Assembly (NCBI RefSeq): GCF_002414845.1
Contig: NZ_DIAX01000009.1
Location: forward strand, 30,257 to 94,256
Direction: 5' to 3'
DNA from: Gordonia sp. UBA5067
Lineage (GTDB): Bacteria; Actinomycetota; Actinomycetes; Mycobacteriales; Mycobacteriaceae
DNA: 64,000 nucleotides
Below the pieces are notes generated by a model. That model searched no databases. It was given only the letters and a program-made list of their open reading frames with translations, and had not been told where the DNA came from. Both the position numbers and the translations under genes were made by a program. This document shows, one piece after another, positions 26,064 through 34,543 of this stretch; the first letter of the stretch is position 1; each line of letters opens with the position of its first letter.

Positions 26064-26507
26064 GTGAACACCGGGGTGAAAGCAAATCATGCGCGTCCAC
26101 TATTGCAGCTGCCGTTGCTGGCGACAGCTGCGATCGACACGGCGATGGTCGTGGTATTCGCGGCCTCCGGGCGGCGGAGCCACGACGAGCACCTCACCGT
26201 CCTGGGGATTTTGGATACCGCCTGGCCGTTTCTCGCCGGCGCCGCCGTCGGATGGTCACTGATGTACGTCTACGCCCACGTCGGGTCACCGGACTCGACC
26301 GGCACCCGCACCTTCCGCCCCGAGCGCGTCGTTCCGTTCGGGATCGTGGTCTGGATCCTGTCGGTGGCAATCGGAATGACCTTGCGGGCCGTACTGAACC
26401 AGGGCACCGCAGCCGCTTTCATCGGGGTGGCGACACTGTCGCTGGGCATCTTCCTCATCGGTTGGCGCGTTGTGGCCAACCGCGTCTACCAGATGTTCCA
26501 GCGTTAG
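26064..26507 (+). CDS. DUF3054 family membrane protein
   Basis: This 147-residue protein has four predicted membrane helices (ATAAIDTAMVVVFAAS, TAWPFLAGAAVGWSLMYV, VPFGIVVWILSVAIGMTL, AFIGVATLSLGIFLIGW), the length and topology of DUF3054. The motif MTLRAVLNQGTAAAFI is typical. It uses a GTG 5 nt after the previous stop; a TACCGT hexamer 7 nt upstream could also give a separate leaderless start. Its 3' end overlaps the convergent lipoprotein gene by 4 nt. Matches the Rv0200 neighbourhood. Function unknown. Confidence 0.82.
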   Translation: MNTGVKANHARPLLQLPLLATAAIDTAMVVVFAASGRRSHDEHLTVLGILDTAWPFLAGAAVGWSLMYVYAHVGSPDSTGTRTFRPERVVPFGIVVWILSVAIGMTLRAVLNQGTAAAFIGVATLSLGIFLIGWRVVANRVYQMFQR

Positions 26508-28204
26508 CGACTCCGCACTTTCAGGTACTTCTGCACCGCCTGCAGCGCCGCGGTGCCCGCCCGCTCACCCTCCGTGTAGACGACGATTACCGTGTTGTCG
26601 ACGAGGCCCAGGAACCAGCCGGGACCATCGGGGCCGTTGGTGCCCACGAGTGCGCGCAATCCTTTGCTGTCGGTGAGGTCGCTGGCGTCGCCGCGGCGCA
26701 CCGTCGCAACCATGGCGTCCAGGATCGGGCGCACCAGCTCGCCGTCGAGTGCGCCGAGCTTGCCCGCCGCCACCTTCGTCTGCTGGCCCGTGATGATGTA
26801 GGGCGCCACCGACGATCGCTCGCCGGCCAGCACCCGGCCGAGGGCCACCCCGAGCGCGCCCACGTTGAGCATCGAGGCACGGATCTCGCCGGGCCGGAAG
26901 TCGATCCGCTCGACACCGAGACCGTTGCGCTGCGGCGAGGATGCGCCCGGCACGGTGAGGGCCACTCCCAGACCCAGGCGGTCGAGAGATTCTTCGGTGC
27001 CGCTGTTGTGCGACTTCGCGTAGGCGGTCACCGCATCGAAAACGGCCGACAGCGCCGATCCGGTGGCGTACTCGCCGTCGATGCTGATTCCCCGGTCGAT
27101 GGCGGTGTCGTTCTGGCCCATCCCGAGAATCCCGCCACTGCGGCCGTCGAGGGCCAGGATTGTCGTCGGCTGCGCAACCTCGACGGCCGCGGTGCCGACC
27201 GCGCTCTGGATCCGCGGATCGATCGTCGTGGCAATGTTCGGCCCGGCCGCGCCTTGCCGGCCGTCGAGTCGCTGGGGCGCCTCCCCGGGCTGCTGGACGG
27301 TGATCTGCCAGCCGGAGGTGACATCGCGAATCGCCTGCCAGTAGTTGGTCAGTCCGTCTTCGAGCGGCGAACTCAGCCGCCGGTCGGTCATGACCAGCCG
27401 ATCTGTCCGGCGCACCGACACCCCCCGAATCTTGCCGGGGTCGCCGGCGAGGACCTGCATATCCGGATCCCGCAATTCGACCGCGACGACCGGTTCCCCG
27501 GGCCGGGCAGAGATCTTGTGGAGGATGACGTCGGCGGTGATCTGCGGTGCCATCGGGGCGATGACGCGTGCTACGGCCCCGACGGTCCGGCCGAGATCCT
27601 CTGTTCGGCCCGGATCGATCACAACCTCGTTGATGGGCTCCATCACCATGAACGGCTTCCCGGTGCGGGCAAGAACCCGCGGGGCGGGGCGGGCGTCGGT
27701 GCGGATGTTGCGGATCCGGCCGCCCGGGCGCAGACCCGGATAGATCACCGCAGGCTCCCACTGCACCCGCCAGCCGGTCGAGACGTTGCGGGCCATCCCC
27801 TGGGTCTTGACGACGAACTGCCGGGCCGCGCGTTCACTATCGGTTCCGGTATCCCACCGGTAGGTCGTCTTCAGCGTGAACCCAGCGGTGCCATCGCTGT
27901 AGCCGACCGTGCGCACGACTTGCGCCTCGACATTCGTCGCGTGCATCCCGTCCATCGTCGCGGTCAGCGCGTCGCCGGCCTGCCCGGGAGCGGTCGTCAG
28001 CGACGCGGCCCGCGAGATGTTCTGCTGCGAGACGGCAGCTGCGTAGTCGTGAATCACTGCCGACGCGCCGGCGGGCTCCGACGAGCACGAGGTGAGCGCG
28101 GCGCAGCACGCCCCCACGGCGGTGACGGCCATCGCGAGGGTGGCCGCCCGGCCCGGCCGGACGGAGCGATCAGCGCGGCAACGCGAAAGCATCATGAACC
28201 TCAT
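26504..28204 (-). CDS. PBP-like lipoprotein with NTF2-like domain and degenerate transpeptidase domain
   Basis: This 566-residue protein has a basic start, hydrophobic helix and lipobox LTSC (residues 38-41, Cys41 acylated). It then has an NTF2-like domain (about 50-160), a PBP-dimer-type region (about 160-315), and a transpeptidase-fold region (about 325-566), the architecture of PbpLipo (Rv2864c). The catalytic motifs are broken: where STFK is expected there is S383-A-L-S386, so Lys is lost; SHN (398-400) looks like SxN but lies only 12 residues later, far closer than normal; and KTGT is replaced by L519-V-G-T. It is probably a non-enzymatic peptidoglycan-binding or scaffolding lipoprotein. 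Not part of the mycobacterial gene order here. Confidence 0.83.
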   Translation of the reverse strand: MRFMMLSRCRADRSVRPGRAATLAMAVTAVGACCAALTSCSSEPAGASAVIHDYAAAVSQQNISRAASLTTAPGQAGDALTATMDGMHATNVEAQVVRTVGYSDGTAGFTLKTTYRWDTGTDSERAARQFVVKTQGMARNVSTGWRVQWEPAVIYPGLRPGGRIRNIRTDARPAPRVLARTGKPFMVMEPINEVVIDPGRTEDLGRTVGAVARVIAPMAPQITADVILHKISARPGEPVVAVELRDPDMQVLAGDPGKIRGVSVRRTDRLVMTDRRLSSPLEDGLTNYWQAIRDVTSGWQITVQQPGEAPQRLDGRQGAAGPNIATTIDPRIQSAVGTAAVEVAQPTTILALDGRSGGILGMGQNDTAIDRGISIDGEYATGSALSAVFDAVTAYAKSHNSGTEESLDRLGLGVALTVPGASSPQRNGLGVERIDFRPGEIRASMLNVGALGVALGRVLAGERSSVAPYIITGQQTKVAAGKLGALDGELVRPILDAMVATVRRGDASDLTDSKGLRALVGTNGPDGPGWFLGLVDNTVIVVYTEGERAGTAALQAVQKYLKVRSR

Positions 28205-28298
28205 AAGTCACAATTTTCACATCTGTCGCACCGTGCGGGTCGCTTCCGGCGGCATCGGCTCCATTGCAACCCCATCACACGCCGATAACGCACCCCAT

Positions 28299-28355
28299 TT
28301 CGCCGACCGTGCCCCGAAGTTCGCCGACCGTGCCCAGCGCTACTCGCCGACCGTC
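28299..28355. repeat. Three short direct repeats at and after the pirin gene 3' end
   Basis: TTCGCCGACCGTGCCC occurs at 28299 and 28320, and a partial copy (TCGCCGACCGTC) at 28344-28355 covers the last codons of the pirin gene. The spacing is 21 and about 23 nt. Confidence 0.7.
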
Positions 28356-29098
28356 TTGTCCATGACCCAGACGAGTGCCTCGGCCGCCCCGTCGGAGGTA
28401 CCGACGATCTCGACGCCGCCCATGTCGATGCCGCGAATCGCATCGCCGACTCCCACGGACTCCTCGCCGACGCCGATCACTCCCTCGGTGACAAACAGGT
28501 GGGTGAATCGTCCCCGCGGGAGCGACACCCGCCGGCCGCGCGACAACCGGGCGACCCACAGCGTCGCTGACCGGTTGGCGATCCGAATGGCCGAATCGGT
28601 CGCCGGGTCTCCCGACGCAATCGGGATCAAGCCACCGGCCGCGAGCTCCACGCCGACATCGGCCTGGTCATAGCCGGGGTCCAGGCCGAACTCGTCGGGC
28701 AGCACCCACATCTGCACGTAACCGGCGTCAACACGGCCCGCGCCCTCGACACGCAGCCCATCGCCGGAGGTCCAGGTGTCGTTGCGCTCGGAGTGCTCGA
28801 TGCCGCTACCGGCACTCATCCGCTGGGCGAGGCCGGGGTAGACGATGCCGCTGTGCCCGCGAGAATCCTGATGGACCAGGCTCCCCGAACGGACCCACGT
28901 GACGATCTCGGTCTCCCGGTGCGGGTGGGTATCGAACCCCTGACCGGGTCGCAGGATTTCATCGTTGTGGACCGCAAGCATGCCGTGGTGGGTATTGCCC
29001 GGGTCGTAGTGGTCGCCGAACGAGAAGCTGTGGGCCGACGACAACCAACTGGTCGTCGTCGTGAACCGGTCGCGCGCACGGTACACGGAATAGCCCAT
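28340..29098 (-). CDS. Pirin family protein
   Basis: This 252-residue bicupin has the pirin N-terminal signature DHYDPG and the metal-binding cluster GFDTHPHRETEIVTWV (HxHxE-type ligands), then IEHSERN with the fourth His. The C-terminal cupin (about residues 150-250) is more divergent and lacks the metal motif, as usual. Pirins are Fe(II) proteins, some with quercetinase activity, others redox cofactors; no specific role can be assigned. It is divergent from the M13 peptidase gene. Confidence 0.9.
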   Translation of the reverse strand: MGYSVYRARDRFTTTTSWLSSAHSFSFGDHYDPGNTHHGMLAVHNDEILRPGQGFDTHPHRETEIVTWVRSGSLVHQDSRGHSGIVYPGLAQRMSAGSGIEHSERNDTWTSGDGLRVEGAGRVDAGYVQMWVLPDEFGLDPGYDQADVGVELAAGGLIPIASGDPATDSAIRIANRSATLWVARLSRGRRVSLPRGRFTHLFVTEGVIGVGEESVGVGDAIRGIDMGGVEIVGTSDGAAEALVWVMDKTVGE

Positions 29099-29123
29099 GG
29101 ATCCAGTTTTCCCCGTTTTCAGG

Positions 29124-29129
29124 CAGGAT
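29124..29129 (+). promoter_or_regulatory. Candidate -10 box of the M13 peptidase gene
   Basis: CAGGAT ends 7 nt before the GTG at 29137 and overlaps the alternative ATG at 29128, favouring the GTG as start. Confidence 0.4.
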
Positions 29130-29136
29130 GGAAACC

Positions 29137-31107
29137 GTGACTGAGACGACTCCCCACTCCGGCATCGACCTGTCCTTTGCGGACGACGCGGTTCGCGTGC
29201 AGGACGACCTGTACGCGCATGTCAACGGCGCCTGGCTGGCGACCCACGAGATCCCCGCCGACCGCAGTATCGACGGTTCGTTCCTCACGCTGCGCGACCG
29301 CGCAGAGGAGAACGTCCGCGACCTGATCGTCGCCGCGTCCACGTCGGATGCGGAATCAGGCACCGATGAGTGCAAGATCGGTGATCTCTACGCCTCGTTC
29401 ATGGCTACCGACCACATCGAGGCGCTGGGGATCGGCCCGATCCGCGACGAGTTGACGGCGATCGACGACATCACGACGGCCGACCGGCTCGCCCGCCGGA
29501 TCGGCCGCCTGCAGCGTCACGGCGTCGCCGGTTTGATCGGCTGTTACGTCGACACCGATGCCAAGGACTCGTCCCGCTATCTGGTGCATCTGAGCCAATC
29601 GGGCCTGGGCCTGCCCGACGAGAGCTACTACCGCGATGTGAAACACGCCCAGACCCGCACCGCCTACCGCGCTCACATCGAAGCCGTCTTCGCCCTCGCC
29701 GCGCTGCCCGACCCCGCCACTGCTGCGGCGCGGGTCCTCGACCTGGAAACCGCGATCGCCGCGCACCACTGGGACGTAGTGGCCCGGCGCGATGCCGAGC
29801 GCAGCTACAACCTGCTCGCCTACGCCGATTTCGCTTCTGCCGCCGGCGGTTTCGATGTCGACGAATGGATCGCCGGGCTGGGGACGACCCATGAACCGGT
29901 ATTCGCCGAGGTCGTCGTGCGCCAACCGGACTTCATCAGCGGCGTCGGCGAACTCGTTGCGACCCGCCCCCTCGAGGACTGGAAGGCGTGGCTGCGCTGG
30001 CAGCTGCTCCACTCCGCCGCCCCCTACCTGCCGCAGGCCTTCGTCGACGAGAACTTCGCCTTCTACGGGCGCACCCTGTCTGGCGCACCCGAGCTTCGCG
30101 AACGCTGGAAGCGCGGCGTCGCCTTCGTCGAATCCGCCGCCGGTTTCGCGGTCGGCCGCCGCTATGTCGCCAAGCACTTCCCCGCGACGGCCAAGGCCCG
30201 CATCGACGAACTGATCGCCAACCTCGTCGAGGCGTACCGCCGCAATATCAGCGACCTTGAGTGGATGACGCCGGCGACGCGCGCCAAGGCGCTGGCGAAG
30301 CTTGCGTCGTTCAACCCGAAGATCGGGTATCCGGCGCATTGGCGCGACTATTCCGCGCTTCTGGTCGACCGGGGCGACCTCATCGGCAACGTGGCGCGCG
30401 CCACGGCATTCGAGTACAACCGCGAGTTCGCCAAGATCGGCCGGCCCGTCGACCGCGACGAGTGGTTCATGACCCCGCAAACCGTCAATGCGTACTACAA
30501 CCCGGGAATGAACGAGATCGTCTTCCCGGCGGCCATCCTGCAGTCCCCCTTTTTCGACGCGGACGCCGACGACGCCGTCAACTACGGCGGGATCGGCGCC
30601 GTGATCGGTCACGAGATCGGTCATGGTTTCGACGACCAGGGCGCCAAGTACGACGGTGCCGGCAACCTCGTGGACTGGTGGACCGACGAGGACCGGACGG
30701 AGTTCGCCGCCCGCACCCGCGCACTCATCGACCAGTACAGCGCGTTCACCCCGACCGGCCTGAATGCCGAGCACTCGGTCAACGGCGAGTTCACCGTCGG
30801 CGAGAACATCGGCGACCTCGGTGGCCTGTCGATCGCACTGGTCGCCTACCGGCTCGTCAACCCCGATCCCCCCATCATCGACGGTCTGACCGGCGAGCAG
30901 CGACTGTTCTACAGCTGGGCGCAGATCTGGCGGACCAAGACCCGCGACGAGGAGGCGATCAAGCGGCTCGCGATCGATCCACATTCGCCGCCGGAATTCC
31001 GGTGCAACGGTGTGGTGCGCAATATCGACGCGTTCTATGACGCCTTCGACGTCCGGCCCGGCGATGAGCTGTACCTGGAGCCCGGCCGCCGGGTGCGCAT
31101 CTGGTAG
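29137..31107 (+). CDS. zmp1: M13 family zinc metallopeptidase (Zmp1/PepO type)
   Basis: The protein is 656 residues from the GTG at 29137 (an ATG 9 nt earlier is possible but sits in the -10 region). It has the neprilysin fold motifs: NAYYNPGMNEIVFPAAIL, the zinc site VIGHEIGHGFDDQGA (HExxH near residue 491) and ENIGDLGG near residue 556, whose Glu is the third ligand. The C-terminus RVRIW is the family's usual end. There is no signal peptide, as in mycobacterial Zmp1 (Rv0198c), which is secreted by another route. It cleaves oligopeptides. Synteny with the mmpL3-Rv0204c block supports orthology. Confidence 0.93.
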   Translation: MTETTPHSGIDLSFADDAVRVQDDLYAHVNGAWLATHEIPADRSIDGSFLTLRDRAEENVRDLIVAASTSDAESGTDECKIGDLYASFMATDHIEALGIGPIRDELTAIDDITTADRLARRIGRLQRHGVAGLIGCYVDTDAKDSSRYLVHLSQSGLGLPDESYYRDVKHAQTRTAYRAHIEAVFALAALPDPATAAARVLDLETAIAAHHWDVVARRDAERSYNLLAYADFASAAGGFDVDEWIAGLGTTHEPVFAEVVVRQPDFISGVGELVATRPLEDWKAWLRWQLLHSAAPYLPQAFVDENFAFYGRTLSGAPELRERWKRGVAFVESAAGFAVGRRYVAKHFPATAKARIDELIANLVEAYRRNISDLEWMTPATRAKALAKLASFNPKIGYPAHWRDYSALLVDRGDLIGNVARATAFEYNREFAKIGRPVDRDEWFMTPQTVNAYYNPGMNEIVFPAAILQSPFFDADADDAVNYGGIGAVIGHEIGHGFDDQGAKYDGAGNLVDWWTDEDRTEFAARTRALIDQYSAFTPTGLNAEHSVNGEFTVGENIGDLGGLSIALVAYRLVNPDPPIIDGLTGEQRLFYSWAQIWRTKTRDEEAIKRLAIDPHSPPEFRCNGVVRNIDAFYDAFDVRPGDELYLEPGRRVRIW

Positions 31108-31115
31108 CCCGAAAA

Positions 31116-31129
31116 TAGAACCTGTTCTA
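31116..31129. promoter_or_regulatory. KstR-type operator of the HsaD-like hydrolase gene
   Basis: TAGAACCTGTTCTA is identical over 14 nt to the core of the operator at 3396-3409 and fits TnnAACnnGTTnnA. It overlaps the -10 box at 31128-31133, so a bound repressor would block RNA polymerase directly. Confidence 0.82.
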
Positions 31130-31133
31130 GTAT
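31128..31133 (+). promoter_or_regulatory. -10 box of the HsaD-like hydrolase gene
   Basis: TAGTAT is followed by 7 nt and then GTG at 31141. It spans the alternative ATG at 31132, which would therefore be untranscribed. Confidence 0.5.
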
Positions 31134-31140
31134 GGCTGGC

Positions 31141-31998
31141 GTGGATGTCACCTATGACGCGACCAAGCGCGAACTGCCCACCGACCAAGGCGTGATCCGG
31201 TACCACGAGGCCGGCGACCCCGCTGCTCCCCCACTGATCCTGCTGCACGGATCGGGTCCGGGCGTCAACGGCTGGCGCAACTATCGCGGCAACCTCGGCT
31301 TCTTCGCCCAGACCCATCACGCGTTCATCGTCGAGTTTCCCGGCTTCGGGGTCAGCGACGCCGTCGAAGGCCACCCGGTCCTGACCGCGGGCGGCTCGGT
31401 CACGCGGTTCATGGACGGCCTCGGCATCGAGTCCGCGCCGATGATCGGCAATTCCATGGGCGGCGTCGTCGGCATCAACCTCGCGATCAAGAAGCCCGAA
31501 CGCGTTTCGAAGCTCGTCACCATCGGCGGAGTCGGGCCCAACGTCTTCAGCCCGTCGCCCAGCGAGGGCATCCGCCTGTTGCAGGAGTTCACCGACGCAC
31601 CCGACCGCGACAAACTGATTCGCTGGCTGAACGCGATGGTCTACGACCGGAGCCTGGTCACCGATGAGCTGATCGAAGAACGGTGGGAGGCCGCCACCAA
31701 TCCCGACGCCCGGCAGACCGCCACCATGATGTACGGGTCGAAGGCCTTCGCGATGCAGCAGCAGTTCATGGCTGCCGCCGACACCCCGCCGTACTGGTCG
31801 ATGATGCACAAGGTCGGCTGCCCGACGCTGCTGACCTGGGGCCGCGACGACCGGGTCAGCCCGCCCGACATGGCGATGGTGCCGATGCGCCTGATCCCCG
31901 ATGCGGAGTTGCACATCTTCCCCAAGTGCGGGCACTGGGTCATGATCGAGGCGAAGCAGGCCTTCGAGTCCGCCGTCGCAGCGTTTCTGGCGCGCTGA
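31141..31998 (+). CDS. Alpha/beta hydrolase, HsaD/BphD-like C-C bond hydrolase
   Basis: The protein is 285 residues from the GTG at 31141. It has the oxyanion loop LLHGSGPGVNGWRN (residues 34-47) typical of meta-cleavage-product hydrolases, nucleophile Ser105 in GNSMGG, acid in WGRDDRVSP and His in KCGHWVMIE. HsaD-type enzymes hydrolyse 4,9-DSHA, the ring-cleavage product of the steroid A/B rings; other members act on biphenyl or phenylpropionate products. A KstR-type operator overlaps its promoter, so a steroid substrate is likely. The other hsa genes are not nearby, so it may be a paralogue acting at another step. Confidence 0.85.
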   Translation: MDVTYDATKRELPTDQGVIRYHEAGDPAAPPLILLHGSGPGVNGWRNYRGNLGFFAQTHHAFIVEFPGFGVSDAVEGHPVLTAGGSVTRFMDGLGIESAPMIGNSMGGVVGINLAIKKPERVSKLVTIGGVGPNVFSPSPSEGIRLLQEFTDAPDRDKLIRWLNAMVYDRSLVTDELIEERWEAATNPDARQTATMMYGSKAFAMQQQFMAAADTPPYWSMMHKVGCPTLLTWGRDDRVSPPDMAMVPMRLIPDAELHIFPKCGHWVMIEAKQAFESAVAAFLAR

Positions 31999-32014
31999 CC
32001 GCCCGGGTCGGGCC

Positions 32015-32620
32015 CTAGCCGGTTTTGCGCAGGATGGACACCGCGAAGTCGGCGCCGTCGTGCCACGGCCGCACATCCCACGTCGCCAGGCGCAGGTCGA
32101 CGCGCAGCCCCGCCTGCGCAACGGCGTCGTCGAAATCGGTCAGCGCAAGATGGCGGTTGGTGTGGAACCCGACGACGATAACGCCGTCGGGGGTGAGGTG
32201 CGCGGCCAGCCGCCGCAGCACCTGGGCCTCGGTGCCGGGCGCCAGGAACACCATGACGTTCCCCGCGCAGACGATGGCGTCGAACGGCTCGCCGATCCCG
32301 CGGGCCGGCAGGTCGAGTTCGGACAGATCCCCCACCAGCCAGGCCGGCCCGGGATGATCCGCCTCGGCGGCGGCGATGAGCGTGGGATCGACATCCACGC
32401 CGACGACGGTGTGTCCGGCGTCGTGCAGGTGGGCTCCGATGCGGCCGGGACCGCAGCCGGCGTCGAGGATTCGGGATCCCCGGGCGACCATCGCATCGAC
32501 CAGTCGGGCCTCGCCGCCCAGATCGGCGCCCTCGGCGGCCATGGTCCGGAAGCGTTCGATGTACCACTGGCTGTGACCGGGTTCGGTGTCGGTGATCCAG
32601 CGGGGCGACGGGGTGGTCAT
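32015..32620 (-). CDS. Class I SAM-dependent methyltransferase
   Basis: This 201-residue protein has AdoMet motif I ILDAGCGPGRIGAHL (about residues 51-65), the acidic loop VVGVDVDPTLI, and motif IV FDAIVCAGNVMVFL. The N-terminus (HSQWYIERFRTMAAEG) is common in small actinobacterial methyltransferases. Substrate unknown. The ATG at 32620 is supported by a -10 hexamer TAGGCT 6 nt upstream. It converges with the hydrolase gene. Confidence 0.86.
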   Translation of the reverse strand: MTTPSPRWITDTEPGHSQWYIERFRTMAAEGADLGGEARLVDAMVARGSRILDAGCGPGRIGAHLHDAGHTVVGVDVDPTLIAAAEADHPGPAWLVGDLSELDLPARGIGEPFDAIVCAGNVMVFLAPGTEAQVLRRLAAHLTPDGVIVVGFHTNRHLALTDFDDAVAQAGLRVDLRLATWDVRPWHDGADFAVSILRKTG

Positions 32621-32626
32621 CCGCCC

Positions 32627-32632
32627 AGCCTA
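32627..32632 (-). promoter_or_regulatory. -10 box of leaderless methyltransferase gene
   Basis: TAGGCT on the minus strand ends 6 nt before the ATG at 32620. Confidence 0.45.
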
Positions 32633-32664
32633 TTCGCCCGGCCCAGCTGCTTCGTCCGGCCCCA

Positions 32665-34200
32665 CTAGCCCAGCCCCGGCTGATCGGACTCGCGGCGCAC
32701 ATAGGGGGTGACCGGCTCGCCCCGGATTACCGCGACCATGTTCGTGAAGGCGTCGCTACCCGGATCGTCGAAGTAGCCGCCATGCCCGCGCACGCCGCGC
32801 ACCCGTTCTCCGCTGGCGTAGTCACCAGAATCCATCCGGGTAACCCCGGGTGCGGTGTCCGGGTCTCCCCCGTGGGCCCCCGAGGATTGCACCGGCTGGA
32901 TCGGGTCGGCCGGCGGTGTCACCGAGAACCGTTGGGTCCCATCGTGATTGACCCATGCCGCCGCACCTCCCGGCAGCACACCGGTGCCCGACGCGGAGGC
33001 ATACACCACCCGGTCGGCGCGCAGGCCGAGCTGCTCGGCGGTACCGACCACCGTGCCGCCGTAAGAGTGCCCGATGAACGTGGTCCGCGCGCCCGGCGCC
33101 TGGCCCGCGAGCTCGGCGGCCAGGGCCGCGCCGAAGGACACCAGGTTCGGCGCCATGGCGGTGGCGAAGCCGGGGGACACCGCCATGGCCAGGTTGGGCG
33201 GGAATCGCCCGTCCAGATAGAGGAAGACCGGGGCGCCGCTGCGGTTTGCCAGGTGCCATGCCGCCGTACGGTTGCGCCCGGCGGTGTCCATCGTGGTCCC
33301 CGTCCCCGGCACATATACCGCAGCGCCCCGCATGTCCGGGCGCACGGCGCCGAACATCTCGATCGACCGGCCCGCCCTCGTGTTGGCGAAGGTGATGAAC
33401 TGGCGGCGCATCCGGTGGCGCGGGTCGTTCGGGTTGCTGATCGTGCCCAGCATGTCGCGCAGCTGCCGGGCCCGCAGACCGTCACCGGCGCCGCGGCGGA
33501 TCTCCGACTCCAGCGCCTCCTCGATTGCGCGCCGGTTCGCCGCAATCCGCACCGGGAACGGGATGCCGTCCAGTTTCCCCAGTACCTGCGGGTTTGCCGC
33601 GATCAACCGCTCGAGGTCGACTGGCGTCATTCGCTGCAGCAGGTCGCGGCGCTGATCCGGCGTCATCGCCACCAGCCGGTTGATCACCCCGTCGGGATCG
33701 CGACGCCCTTCGGGGGTCCCGACGGTGACGTGCCCGCCGGCCATCGCCGCCAGGTCGGCGCCGAGTCGGGCCAGTCGCGCCGCACCGCGTCGGTCCACGT
33801 CGTCGAGCTCGGCCAGCGCCGCCACCACCCGTGGATCGGGTTCCCGCTTCTCGCCGGCGGCGTCGACGCCGCGGGGCCGCTCCCCGAGCTGGAATCCGGA
33901 CTGGTCCCCGATCAGCCGCATGATCCGGTCGCGCCCCGCCGCAAGTTCGGCGCCCGCCTCGTCGGCGGCGTCGGCGAATGCCGCCAACACCCGGGCGACC
34001 TCCTCGGCGTGGTCGAGCTCCTGCCCCAGCCGCCGATCGGCGCCGGCCCGGGCCTGCCCGCGCCAGCGGGTGAGTCCGGTCAGCTGTGTGCGCGCCGCCA
34101 CGACCTCGGCCCGGACCGTCCGGCCATTGTCACGCGCCTGCCGCGCGGCCGGTGCCAGCGGGCGGTCGGGCCAACCGGCGACCTCGTCGACGCTGAGCAT
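32665..34200 (-). CDS. DUF1023 alpha/beta hydrolase with N-terminal helical domain
   Basis: The protein is 511 residues. The first ~150 are helical and charged (AEEVARVLAAFADAADEAG-like coiled-coil character), followed by a DPRVVAAL linker, a middle helical segment with MTPDQRRDLLQRMTP, and a C-terminal DUF1023 hydrolase with AAVYVPGTGTTMD and the nucleophile elbow FIGHSYGGTVVG. No signal peptide is visible. It starts 1 nt before the stop of a 102-residue EspC-like gene ends (TGATG overlap), so the pair is translationally coupled. DUF1023 proteins often pair with WXG100/EspC-like proteins and may be type VII-exported lipases or toxins; this is inference. Confidence 0.8.
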   Translation of the reverse strand: MLSVDEVAGWPDRPLAPAARQARDNGRTVRAEVVAARTQLTGLTRWRGQARAGADRRLGQELDHAEEVARVLAAFADAADEAGAELAAGRDRIMRLIGDQSGFQLGERPRGVDAAGEKREPDPRVVAALAELDDVDRRGAARLARLGADLAAMAGGHVTVGTPEGRRDPDGVINRLVAMTPDQRRDLLQRMTPVDLERLIAANPQVLGKLDGIPFPVRIAANRRAIEEALESEIRRGAGDGLRARQLRDMLGTISNPNDPRHRMRRQFITFANTRAGRSIEMFGAVRPDMRGAAVYVPGTGTTMDTAGRNRTAAWHLANRSGAPVFLYLDGRFPPNLAMAVSPGFATAMAPNLVSFGAALAAELAGQAPGARTTFIGHSYGGTVVGTAEQLGLRADRVVYASASGTGVLPGGAAAWVNHDGTQRFSVTPPADPIQPVQSSGAHGGDPDTAPGVTRMDSGDYASGERVRGVRGHGGYFDDPGSDAFTNMVAVIRGEPVTPYVRRESDQPGLG

Positions 34201-34508
34201 CAGCGATCGGGCAGGGCAGCCAGGGCGCGGCCGGCCGCGTCGTCGTCCTCGGCCGCTGCGGCGCTAAACCGGCCGACGATCTGGCTCAAGATGTCGAGCC
34301 GGTTGGCGATGTCGACGCCGACCCGTTTCACCGGGTCGGCGGCCGCTCGGACCGCATCCCCGCAGCCCATGATCTCGGCGGTGTCGATGAGTTCGTCGAC
34401 GTCGAGGCCGGCCAGGACGCGACCGCTGCGCCGCCAGGACTGGGCCAGCGCGGCGAGTTCCGCGCGATCGACGCCGAATCTGCTGGTCGATACCGGTGGG
34501 GGTGTCAT
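34200..34508 (-). CDS. Small helical EspC/WXG100-like protein
   Basis: This 102-residue, mostly helical protein has the size and hairpin character of ESX substrates: helix 1 VDRAELAALAQSWRRSGRVLAGL, a central loop, helix 2 DIANRLDILSQIVGRFSAAAAE, and an acidic tail. There is a Trp in helix 1 but no exact WxG, and the C-terminal FSAAAAEDDDA resembles but does not match the YxxxD/E secretion motif. It is coupled to the DUF1023 gene. It may be a chaperone or secretion partner for that hydrolase. No ESX core genes are in the window. Confidence 0.6.
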   Translation of the reverse strand: MTPPPVSTSRFGVDRAELAALAQSWRRSGRVLAGLDVDELIDTAEIMGCGDAVRAAADPVKRVGVDIANRLDILSQIVGRFSAAAAEDDDAAGRALAALPDR

Positions 34509-34543
34509 GCCTTCTTGGACGCACCGCGGCGCTGATCGGTTCC

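Noticed and set aside
29356..32121. A 900-codon open frame antisense to the M13 peptidase and hydrolase genes.
   Set aside because: It crosses two well-supported genes and a promoter; composition is typical of a shadow frame.
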